Shown here one piece after another: positions 1 to 4,683 of a DNA stretch of 6,328 bases. The translations under genes were made by a program, and so were the position numbers. Under the pieces are notes generated by a model. It had not been told where the DNA came from, made no database searches, and saw nothing but the letters and a program-made list of their open reading frames with translations. Source of the DNA: Candidatus Segatella intestinihominis (GTDB lineage: Bacteria; Bacteroidota; Bacteroidia; Bacteroidales; Bacteroidaceae); NCBI GenBank assembly GCA_900548535.1, contig URLG01000112.1, forward strand, positions 1-6,328, given 5' to 3'. Numbering within the stretch: position 1 is the first letter of the stretch; each line of letters begins with the position of its first letter.

Positions 1-55
1 ACGCAAGTGGTATCATTTGAGTGCTACAGGTGGTATCATTTGAGTGATATTATCA
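1..55. mobile_element. Probable end of an IS21-family insertion sequence
   Basis: The 17-base sequence GTGGTATCATTTGAGTG occurs at 7-23 and again, identically, at 30-46, a spacing of 23 bp. Each copy is preceded by CAAG or CAGG. IS21-family elements carry such multiple short direct repeats of the GGTGG-N-CA-TTT type inside their ends, where the IstA transposase binds. In many of them these repeats lie just downstream of istB. By that reading the transposase genes lie to the left of the window and the element ends a few bases after the second repeat, for example at the TCA ending at 55. No transposase sequence is visible here, and the exact end and the target duplication cannot be fixed from the window. 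An operator with two tandem sites is the main alternative. Confidence 0.45.
7..46 (+). repeat. Two 17-bp direct repeats, 23-bp period
   Basis: GTGGTATCATTTGAGTG is perfectly repeated at 7-23 and 30-46. The six bases between the copies are CTACAG. The period of 23 bp is about two helical turns, so both copies face nearly the same side of the DNA. This fits a tandem protein-binding site such as IS21 transposase terminal repeats. No further copy occurs in the rest of the window that I could find. Confidence 0.8.
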
Positions 56-459
56 ACTATTTAATGTTACTTACTTTCTTTCTTTGTGGATTCATTATCG
101 AACCCGCTATTCATAGTCACAATCTGCGTGCCAAAAAGAATCGTGAAAATGATATGTGCTGATTAACAGGTATTTATGTTTTATGTACCAAAAGAGTTTG
201 GTGTGGAAAATGAGGAAAGTGTGTGGAAACATTCCGCAAAAAGTTAGGGAATCTAAGGTCCCTTTGCTGCAACATATTCACCCCGCTTCCCTTAAGAACA
301 GCGCATTTAGGGTGAGTAATAGCTCAAAATGAGGAATTGCCTGAATTTTATTAAAGGGCCACTTATCAAGCATAAAGATGACTGAGTAGTTACTTTTTTA
401 ATTAGTAATAGAAAAATTTGGTTGATTTTGTGGGTAAAATAAAAGTTTTGAATAAATAA
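56..459. other. Long intergenic stretch without a recognisable gene
   Basis: I see no convincing gene here. A 32-codon reading frame from the ATG at 64 to the TGA at 160-162 encodes a hydrophobic start and a basic, polar tail, but nothing I recognise. A leftward frame over 307-513 lies across the promoter of the next gene and has a low-complexity F/I/L-rich product, so it is unlikely to be real. A small hairpin (AGGGA 246-250, TCCCT 259-263, 8-base loop) is the only local structure noted. The stretch may be sequence displaced by, or flanking, the insertion element on its left. Confidence 0.5.
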
Positions 460-491
460 TTTGGTAGATACACTTAAAAAGTGTACCTTTG
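460..491 (+). promoter_or_regulatory. Bacteroidota-type promoter of the ATPase/DUF4276 unit
   Basis: A TTTG at 460-463 (the -33 element) is followed, after 20 bp, by TACCTTTG at 484-491. The latter matches the Bacteroidota -7 consensus TAnnTTTG. Transcription would begin a few bases after 491, leaving a leader of about 20 bases before the ATG at 518. No Shine-Dalgarno is present in that leader, which is usual in this phylum. Confidence 0.75.
469..485. promoter_or_regulatory. Palindromic operator candidate overlapping the -7 box
   Basis: TACACTT (469-475) and AAGTGTA (479-485) form a perfect 7-bp-arm inverted repeat around the three bases AAA. The right arm includes the first two bases of the -7 element at 484-491, and the whole dyad sits in the promoter spacer. 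A dimeric repressor bound here would block RNA polymerase. No dedicated small repressor gene lies next to it. The putative winged-helix C-terminus of the third gene in the unit is one possible binder, which is inference. Confidence 0.5.
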
Positions 492-517
492 CTTTTATAT
501 TTGAATGAAACAATAAT

Positions 518-1585
518 ATGGACTCGATAAGAATATTTGGATATAAGTCTTTTAAAAAGTTATCAGTTCAACTGCATCCTATCAATCTCTTGATTGGTGC
601 CAATGGAGCTGGTAAGAGTAACTTCTTGTCTCTTTTCGAAATGTTAGGCAACATCTATGAGAAGAGATTAGGGGCGTATGTCGCTCAAGTTGGTGGAGTA
701 GATAAATTACTCTATCAAGGCAGAAAAGTTACTGATCGTATAGCTGTAAACTTGCTAATAGCTAAGAGTGAATATGACTTGGCTTTATTGGAATCTGATG
801 GTAAACTCATCGTAGAAAGAGAAGTTGTTGGTTGTTATGATGATGTTTGTCCTTTAGATTTAGTGAAGAAAAGTGTTATAACGGAGTATCAAAGCGAGTC
901 GAGTTTAAAAGACCACATAGAGGAAGATTTATCTAACTATATCTCCCAAATCCGCAAGTTTCACTTCCACGATACAGGTCGCCGTTCTCCATTTACGGCT
1001 GATAGCCATATCGTGAACGATGCTTATCGTATGTATGAGCATGGTGAAAATCTGGCGGCTATCCTCTATCGTATTCAGCGAGAGAAGCCGATGGCTTATC
1101 GTCGCATCATCCGTGTCATTCAGAGTGTGGCTCCCTATTTCTCGGACTTCTATTTCCAACCAACCGAAGCCGATATGGTGCGCTTGCAATGGCAGGATAA
1201 GTATAGTTCTATGATTTACGGACCGACCGACTTGTCGGATGGAACCATTCGCTTTATTGCCTTGACTGTACTCTTTATGCAGCCATGGTTACCACGAGTT
1301 ATCATCATTGATGAGCCGGAGCTTGGTTTGCATCCTGTGGCTATCGAAAAACTTTCGGGGTTGATAAAGATGGCGGCACAAAAGGGCACGCAAGTTATTG
1401 TTGCAACTCAGAGTGCTGAACTAATCAGTAACTTTGAACCAGAGGATGTCTTGACTGTTAATCAGAACGAAGATGGTACAACCATCAATCGGCTGAATAG
1501 CGAAGAATTGGCACATTGGCTTGAGGATTATACACTTGGTGATTTGTGGAAACAAAATATAATGAAAGGAGGTCAGCCACGATGA
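518..1585 (+). CDS. OLD/RecF-like ABC-type ATPase (AAA family, COG4637-like)
   Basis: This is a 355-residue cytoplasmic ATPase of the SMC/RecF/OLD class of ABC ATPases. In order it shows a short beta-rich N-terminus (SIRIFGYKSFKKL), Walker A GANGAGKSN at residues 27-35, an insert of about 200 residues, the ABC signature LSDGTIRF at 239-246, Walker B VIIIDEPE at 261-268 with the D-loop-like LGLHP at 269-273, and the switch segment VATQSAELISNF near 295-306. The tail YTLGDLWKQN...GG is typical of the COG4637 predicted-ATPase group. It has no Toprim nuclease domain of its own; the next gene supplies a Toprim-like protein, so the pair resembles a split OLD-type system. ATP hydrolysis would be the regulatory step, with dimerisation across the signature motif. 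The start at 518 fits the promoter at 460-491. A role in phage or plasmid defence is inferred from the pairing, not shown. Positions 518 to about 940 look richer in A+T than the rest. Confidence 0.88.
   Translation: MDSIRIFGYKSFKKLSVQLHPINLLIGANGAGKSNFLSLFEMLGNIYEKRLGAYVAQVGGVDKLLYQGRKVTDRIAVNLLIAKSEYDLALLESDGKLIVEREVVGCYDDVCPLDLVKKSVITEYQSESSLKDHIEEDLSNYISQIRKFHFHDTGRRSPFTADSHIVNDAYRMYEHGENLAAILYRIQREKPMAYRRIIRVIQSVAPYFSDFYFQPTEADMVRLQWQDKYSSMIYGPTDLSDGTIRFIALTVLFMQPWLPRVIIIDEPELGLHPVAIEKLSGLIKMAAQKGTQVIVATQSAELISNFEPEDVLTVNQNEDGTTINRLNSEELAHWLEDYTLGDLWKQNIMKGGQPR
1565..1572 (+). promoter_or_regulatory. Strong Shine-Dalgarno for the DUF4276 gene
   Basis: AAAGGAGG lies inside the last codons of the ATPase gene, 9 bases before the ATG at 1582. 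It is a near-perfect anti-Shine-Dalgarno match and decides the start of the DUF4276 gene at 1582. An ATG at 1546 in the same frame would add 12 poorly conserved-looking residues and lacks such a site. Most genes in this phylum, and the others in this window, have no clear Shine-Dalgarno. Confidence 0.7.
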
Positions 1586-2229
1586 AACGACTAATCATAG
1601 TATGTGAGGGTCCTACGGAACAAGAGTTTTGTACCGAAGTGCTTGGGGTTGAGTTTGCTAAGCATAATATTTATGTGGAAGCCCCTGTCATCAAGCACTC
1701 GCATGGTGGTATAGTTCCTTGGACCACCATCAAAAAGCAAATATTGAATCATCTTCAAGAAGGTGATGTCTATGTCAGCATGTTAGTGGATTACTATGGC
1801 ATCAAAGATCAGTTCGGGTTTCCTGGATGGGAAGAATCTAAGGAGATAGTGGATAAGACGGAGCGTATTCATTTCTTGATAGATAGAATGGCGAAGGATA
1901 TTTCTGAGCAATATCGTTTTCGCTTCATTCCATACATACAACTTCATGAGTTTGAAGGATTGTTGTTTAGTGATGTGAGTGCATTCTTGAACAGTTTTGA
2001 GGAGAGTGAGTTTGATTATGCAGAGTTGCAGGCCACGGCAGAGGCTTTCCAATCACCAGAGCTTATCAACAATAGTCCTGAGACTGCTCCGTCCAAACGA
2101 TTGATTGCTGCTATTCCTGATTATAATAAGGTAGTTGTTGGCATTTGTGTAGCTATGGACATTGGTTTGGAGAAGATTCGGGAGAAATGCCCTTTGTTCA
2201 ATGAATGGATAGAGCGATTGATGAAGTGA
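1582..2229 (+). CDS. DUF4276 family protein (Toprim-like, putative nuclease partner)
   Basis: This protein has 215 residues and begins MKRLIIVCEGPTEQEF, the first strand and acidic turn of DUF4276 proteins. The likely metal-site residues of a Toprim-like fold are E9/E13 in EGPTE, D70 in LVDYYG, and the acidic pair in LHEFEG (E123, E125). The C-terminal half has the family block SPELINNSPETAPSKRL (158-174), a following DYNKV, and a C-terminal IREKCPLFNEWIERL helix. The gene overlaps the ATPase stop by 4 bp (ATGA at 1582-1585), so the two products are translationally coupled and probably made in matched amounts. By analogy with OLD, GajA and AriA/AriB, the ATPase would sense or load and this protein would cut nucleic acid. 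That activity is inference. Length is normal for the family and nothing looks broken. Confidence 0.85.
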   Translation: MKRLIIVCEGPTEQEFCTEVLGVEFAKHNIYVEAPVIKHSHGGIVPWTTIKKQILNHLQEGDVYVSMLVDYYGIKDQFGFPGWEESKEIVDKTERIHFLIDRMAKDISEQYRFRFIPYIQLHEFEGLLFSDVSAFLNSFEESEFDYAELQATAEAFQSPELINNSPETAPSKRLIAAIPDYNKVVVGICVAMDIGLEKIREKCPLFNEWIERLMK

Positions 2230-2271
2230 TCAGAGTTTAACTATTCGATAAATACATAATATAGCTCTGAT
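2229..2271 (+). other. Bulged stem-loop right after the DUF4276 stop codon
   Basis: ATCAGAG (2229-2235) pairs with CTCTGAT (2265-2271), and CTAT (2241-2244) can extend the stem with ATAG (2261-2264) across a 5-base bulge. The structure starts on the last base of the stop codon. No T-run follows, so an ordinary intrinsic terminator is unlikely. It could be a 3'-end stabiliser, a processing site between the two upstream genes and the third gene, or an operator. No TAnnTTTG promoter box is visible between here and 2313. Confidence 0.35.
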
Positions 2272-2312
2272 ATGTACAATACTGTAATCAACCATATAAC
2301 AAGTGATAAGCA

Positions 2313-3362
2313 ATGACCGGAAAGATTGGAAGAAAAAAGGTATTGAAGTTTCGCGACTTCCCAACACGCCTACATGGCGAGGTGTTCTTTGTAGAGAATG
2401 GGTATGATGAAAAGTTGAACCTTTCCATCATCAACCATCTCGTGGATATCAACAACTTGTTTATCAGCAAGTCTATTCATTTTAATTATTTTCCATTTCT
2501 GGGTCCTCATATCAGGAAGACAGCTCTCTACAGCTATCCTGCGATGAATAAAGAGGATTTGAACATCTCTGTTCCTTCCGATTTGCTGTTGTCGCAATTG
2601 GTAGAAGAAAAGAATAAGGAGAAATTACATCCTAGCATCTTACAGCTAGACCATGAGGAGGATGGCATATATTATGTCAATTCCTATTCTTTGTCTATAG
2701 AGGAAGATGAGGATTTTATGCCATTGATGCAGGCTGCGTATGATAAGTTGCCGGATTGCAAAGTGATGTTCAGCTCTGTCGATGATTTCCCATACAGTAT
2801 ATTTAATCCGACACCGATTCCGGCAGATGAAACATTCAGCTATGATATCAGGCAGAAGATGAAGGAGGTGTACCGACAGGTACAGGACTTACGCCTTGGC
2901 GGAGTAAGCGATTGGGTGCTGAAGCAGTATCTCTTTCCACCCAAGAACCTGAGTAGAATGGTCATTACGGAGAATTACGATATCATACTGCCCGACTATC
3001 ATGATATGACTATTAAAATGGAGCCATTGGTAAAGGCGGTGTATATTCTCTTTTTGCGTCATGAGGAGGGAATCCTTTTCAAATGTCTGTCGGATTATCG
3101 GGAAGAGCTATATGATATCTATGTGGATATTCGCAAGAAATCGAACAACAACGGGACTCATCTTTCAGAAGAGAAGATTCGCCAGAGCATCGAAGCCCTG
3201 ACGAATCCACTGTCTAATTCTATCAATGAGAAATGTGCCCGTATCCGCCAAGCCTTCACTCTCCAGTTTGATGAAAGTCTAGCCGAGAGTTATTTCATTG
3301 ATGGCAATCGTGGCGAACCCAAGAAGATACCATTGGATAGAAAGCTTGTGGAGTGGAAGTGA
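2313..3362 (+). CDS. Uncharacterised 349-residue protein, possible C-terminal winged helix
   Basis: The sequence looks like a conserved Bacteroidota protein of unknown function; I know no characterised member. It has no signal peptide or membrane segment, so it is probably cytoplasmic. The N-terminal 200 residues are mixed alpha/beta, with an acidic stretch at 113-135. The best-ordered part is about 212-349: LSRMVITENYDIILPDY, then MEPLVKAVYILFLRHEEGI (236-254), LSDYREELYDIY, the helix SINEKCARIRQAF (303-315), and YFIDGNRGEPKKIPL (327-341). This order (helix, L-x-x-H-x-x-G turn, recognition-like helix with R-I-R, beta wing with R-G-E-P) resembles the OmpR/PhoB-type winged helix. That is inference from layout, not a match I can prove. 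It lies 83 bp after the DUF4276 gene with no evident promoter of its own, so it may be co-transcribed as a regulator or third component of that unit. It may equally be an unrelated neighbour. Confidence 0.75.
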   Translation: MTGKIGRKKVLKFRDFPTRLHGEVFFVENGYDEKLNLSIINHLVDINNLFISKSIHFNYFPFLGPHIRKTALYSYPAMNKEDLNISVPSDLLLSQLVEEKNKEKLHPSILQLDHEEDGIYYVNSYSLSIEEDEDFMPLMQAAYDKLPDCKVMFSSVDDFPYSIFNPTPIPADETFSYDIRQKMKEVYRQVQDLRLGGVSDWVLKQYLFPPKNLSRMVITENYDIILPDYHDMTIKMEPLVKAVYILFLRHEEGILFKCLSDYREELYDIYVDIRKKSNNNGTHLSEEKIRQSIEALTNPLSNSINEKCARIRQAFTLQFDESLAESYFIDGNRGEPKKIPLDRKLVEWK

Positions 3363-3368
3363 ATTTTC

Positions 3369-3530
3369 TTAGGTATTCTTCCTGTATAACAAATAAACTC
3401 CTATGGCAACCCAAACGCTCGGTCCGAGGTTTGGGTTGCCACGCATAATGATACTGATAAAGCCAATTACTCCAATCAGAATACATGCCCATCCCCAAAT
3501 CTTCAACTTAGTTCTTCTTTTCAAGCTCAT
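3369..3530 (-). CDS. Small two-helix membrane protein (53 residues)
   Basis: This leftward gene starts MSLKRRTKLKIWGWACILIG. It has a basic N-terminus (inside-positive), a first membrane segment at residues 11-29, a turn MRGNPNLGPSV, a second segment at about 39-49 and a short basic tail. I take the ATG at 3528-3530. A longer frame reaching 3572 would add 14 arginine- and cysteine-containing residues from inside the neighbouring gene. The gene overlaps the upstream small gene by 23 bp (3508-3530), so the two are probably co-transcribed and coupled. Its stop codon is 6 bp from the stop of the convergent 349-residue gene. The codons for RGNPNLGPSVWVA hold a large palindrome (see 3405-3440). The protein resembles small conserved Bacteroidota membrane proteins of unknown function; I cannot assign a role. 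Confidence 0.6.
   Translation of the reverse strand: MSLKRRTKLKIWGWACILIGVIGFISIIMRGNPNLGPSVWVAIGVYLLYRKNT
3405..3440. repeat. 36-bp near-perfect palindrome inside a small coding gene
   Basis: GGCAACCCAAAC (3405-3416) is the exact reverse complement of GTTTGGGTTGCC (3429-3440). The 12 bases between hold a further inverted pair, CTCGG (3418-3422) and CCGAG (3424-3428), around a single T, with only G3417 unmatched. On RNA this would be a very stable stem of 12 bp plus several more. It lies wholly within the leftward 53-residue gene and 42 bp past the stop of the rightward 349-residue gene. No T-run follows on the + strand, so a standard terminator is doubtful. It could still end or protect the converging transcripts, or bind a dimeric protein. 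Confidence 0.8.
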
Positions 3531-3693
3531 TTGGCGTTTTCTTCTTAGAGCACAATACGACAATGAGACCAATCACTACATTGATAAGTGAGATAGCAAA
3601 AGCCCATCCAAAACCAATCTTTCTGTTTCTTCCCAGGCAACCAACGCCGAATGCTAACGCAACGGCAATCACGAAAAAAAAGAGTCTTTCCAT
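3508..3693 (-). CDS. Small two-helix membrane protein (61 residues)
   Basis: The product starts MERLFFFVIAVALAFGVGCLGRN. It has a first membrane helix at residues 4-20, a charged turn GRNRK, a second helix at about 26-48 (IGFGWAFAISLINVVIGLIV) and a lysine-rich cytoplasmic tail KKKTPNELEKKN. The GRNRKIGFGWAFA turn is familiar from small conserved Bacteroidota membrane proteins, but I know no function. The start codon at 3691-3693 is preceded by AGGAAT on the coding strand, and a good promoter lies at 3756-3725. It is the first gene of a two-gene leftward unit and overlaps the next by 23 bp. Two membrane proteins this small beside a putative defence unit could be effector-like, but they could also be housekeeping envelope proteins. 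Confidence 0.68.
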   Translation of the reverse strand: MERLFFFVIAVALAFGVGCLGRNRKIGFGWAFAISLINVVIGLIVVLCSKKKTPNELEKKN

Positions 3694-3724
3694 ATTCCTA
3701 TTATTTTTATTGTTATTTTGGCTG

Positions 3725-3756
3725 CAAAAATAATAAATGGTGGTGGATGCTACAAA
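3725..3756 (-). promoter_or_regulatory. Bacteroidota-type promoter of the leftward small-gene pair
   Basis: Read on the - strand, TTTG at 3756-3753 and TATTTTTG at 3732-3725 match the -33 and -7 consensus with a 20-bp spacer, the same spacing as the promoter at 460-491. Transcription would start near 3720-3717, giving a leader of about 25 bases before the ATG at 3693. Confidence 0.65.
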
Positions 3757-3764
3757 TGTTTAGG

Positions 3765-3783
3765 CTCCACAAGGCTTGTGGAG
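3765..3783. promoter_or_regulatory. 19-bp palindrome between divergent promoters
   Basis: CTCCACAAG (3765-3773) and CTTGTGGAG (3775-3783) are perfect 9-bp arms around one G. The dyad lies 8 bp behind the -33 box of the leftward promoter and about 45 bp before the -7 box of the rightward one. This suits an operator for a dimeric regulator that controls both units. As RNA it could form an 8-bp hairpin with a 3-base loop, with GTAAGTTTTT following on the + strand. A weak terminator for readthrough is therefore an alternative. Confidence 0.55.
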
Positions 3784-3799
3784 GTAAGTTTTTCTCGAG

Positions 3800-3819
3800 T
3801 TTGTACATCTGTTTACAAA
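3800..3819. promoter_or_regulatory. Inverted repeat TTTGTA-N8-TACAAA upstream of the rightward -7 box
   Basis: TTTGTA (3800-3805) and TACAAA (3814-3819) are 6-bp arms around eight bases. The dyad ends 9 bp before the -7 box at 3829. TTTGTA also forms the -33 region of the leftward promoter (3756-3751), so the same hexamer appears at both divergent promoters. The TTTG at 3800-3803 is 25 bp from the -7 box, which is long for a -33 element. This suggests either a regulated promoter or that the dyad is a protein-binding site. Confidence 0.4.
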
Positions 3820-3828
3820 AAAAAGAAC

Positions 3829-3836
3829 TAACTTTG
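3829..3836 (+). promoter_or_regulatory. -7 promoter element of the 184-residue gene
   Basis: TAACTTTG fully matches TAnnTTTG and would start transcription about 30 bases before the ATG at 3874. A -33 TTTG at the usual 19-21 bp is absent; the nearest is at 3800-3803, 25 bp away. Confidence 0.55.
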
Positions 3837-3873
3837 CCATCTCATAAAGTATTAATTTAAAAAGATTATAATT

Positions 3874-4428
3874 ATGATGTTACCAATTATTTCAGTATTG
3901 ATTGGCATAAGTTTGATGTATTACATCCGCCAGAAAAGAGCAGAAAAAGAGATGGATGAGATCGTTAATTCTATCTCGCCATCTAATGATAGCAATGAGA
4001 ATATTGGTACTAGAGACTTGTGTCTTGAGTTGCTCCGGCAGCTTAATTGTGAAGTTCGTATAGAGCATGATGACATTTACTTCACGTATCAAAATGAGAA
4101 GTTTATGATAGAGGCTTCAAACGACTCAGCCTTTATTACAATTTGGGATCTTCATTGGGATATGGTAGATTCGGAGAATATCCAGAATGTAGAGAATATG
4201 AAAAAGACTGTTAATCGTACTAATCAATTAGTGCATAATACAGTCTTGTATATGTCGTATGAGGAAGAAAATTCTTATTATATTCTGTCTAAGTTGCAAT
4301 GTTTGCTAATGCACAACATTCCAAACACAAAAGCCTATCTTGCTGCGATTCTTAATGACTTTTTCAGAACCAAGCAATGTTACTCTCAGGTTCTTGATGA
4401 CATAGGCAAAGAGGGAGCGCAGATATAA
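3874..4428 (+). CDS. Membrane-anchored 184-residue protein, YbjN/chaperone-like domain
   Basis: One membrane helix at residues 3-18 (LPIISVLIGISLMYYI) is followed directly by a basic stretch RQKRAEK. This predicts an N-terminal anchor with the rest of the protein in the cytoplasm. After a polar linker (31-45) comes a compact alpha/beta domain at about 46-168: TRDLCLELLRQLNCEVRI, the strands DIYFTYQNEKFMIEA and FITIWDL, then a helix containing NRTNQLVHNTVLYMSY and a C-terminal helix AYLAAILNDFFRTKQ. The pattern of a first helix, F-x-Y-x-x-x-x-F strand pair and late N-x-x-N helix resembles the YbjN / type III secretion chaperone-like fold, which binds other proteins. This is a fold-level guess. 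The start may be the first or second ATG (3874 or 3877). It is transcribed away from the small membrane-gene pair with a shared regulatory region, and no partner gene follows it closely. Confidence 0.72.
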   Translation: MMLPIISVLIGISLMYYIRQKRAEKEMDEIVNSISPSNDSNENIGTRDLCLELLRQLNCEVRIEHDDIYFTYQNEKFMIEASNDSAFITIWDLHWDMVDSENIQNVENMKKTVNRTNQLVHNTVLYMSYEEENSYYILSKLQCLLMHNIPNTKAYLAAILNDFFRTKQCYSQVLDDIGKEGAQI

Positions 4429-4468
4429 ATGCTGTTGTAGCTGGTGTTATCTTGTAAAATGAAATAAA

Positions 4469-4571
4469 CCAGTTTCGTTGTTTTATAAGTTGTGTTCCCA
4501 ACAACAAGTCGGTAAAAATCGAAACAACAACGACTGGGGCAATTGCTGTATCTGTTTCAGCATTGTCCCAG
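4469..4571 (+). other. Two competing RNA hairpins (possible structured RNA or attenuator)
   Basis: Hairpin A pairs CCAGT (4469-4473) plus CGTTGTT (4476-4482) with AACAACGACTGG (4526-4537), 12 bp with a TT bulge. An inner GTTGT/ACAAC stem (4489-4493, 4501-4505) lies in its loop. Hairpin B pairs CTGGG-G-CAAT-GCTG (4534-4548) with CAGC-ATTG-T-CCCAG (4558-4571), 13 Watson-Crick pairs and one G-U, with one bulged T and a 9-base loop. CTGG at 4534-4537 belongs to both, so A and B cannot form fully together. Only a weak T-run follows B on the + strand; on the - strand the stem is followed by a T-rich run. It lies after the 184-residue gene and before the promoter of the antiterminator gene. Confidence 0.45.
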
Positions 4572-4654
4572 CAGACTTTATTAGATATTATTATTCGAAC
4601 CATAAACAAACGTTAAAATATTTAGTTTTCTCTACTTTTCTCCTTATTTTCTTC

Positions 4655-4683
4655 TTTGGTCTAATTAAATTTTATTATTTTTG
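4655..4683 (+). promoter_or_regulatory. Probable promoter of the UpxY-like gene
   Basis: TATTTTTG at 4676-4683 matches TAnnTTTG. A TTTG at 4655-4658 is a candidate -33 element, but the spacer of 17 bp is shorter than the 20 bp seen at the two better promoters here. Transcription near 4690 would leave a leader of nearly 60 bases, the region where UpxY-type factors are known to act in Bacteroides. I saw no flanking inverted repeats that would suggest an invertible promoter. Confidence 0.45.

Noticed and set aside
1..46. CRISPR array
   Set aside because: Only two 17-bp copies with a 6-bp gap; spacer and repeat lengths do not fit CRISPR.
64..162. Rightward 32-codon frame from an ATG after the IS21-like repeats
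   Set aside because: Too short, no promoter box or ribosome site seen, product not recognised; kept only as a note in the intergenic entry.
307..513. Leftward 68-codon reading frame
   Set aside because: It covers the consensus promoter of the ATPase gene on the other strand and encodes a low-complexity F/I/L/K-rich product typical of A+T-rich noncoding DNA.
1546..1581. Upstream start for the DUF4276 gene adding 12 residues
   Set aside because: The ATG at 1582 has a strong Shine-Dalgarno and gives the normal family N-terminus MKRLIIVCEGPTE.
3405..3440. Plain intrinsic terminator
   Set aside because: The stem is strong but no T-run follows on the + strand and it lies inside a coding gene; reported as a palindrome instead.
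3531..3572. Longer start for the 53-residue membrane protein
   Set aside because: The extra 14 residues lie inside the preceding gene and do not look like part of a membrane protein; the ATG at 3530 gives a basic N-terminus and a clean first helix.
3651..3860. Rightward 69-codon frame over the divergent promoter region
   Set aside because: It runs across both promoters and both dyads and is rich in aromatic and cysteine residues; a chance frame.
4364..4609. Leftward 81-codon frame containing CWDNA, as in IS3-family transposases
   Set aside because: Only five residues match; the surrounding sequence lacks the E-S-F-F and other integrase-core residues, and the frame overlaps the end of a better gene on the other strand.
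4458..4616. Rightward open frame ending ALSQQTLLDIIIRTINKR
   Set aside because: It reads somewhat like protein but has no ATG, GTG or TTG near its beginning, and most of it lies in the predicted hairpins; possibly a remnant, not a gene.
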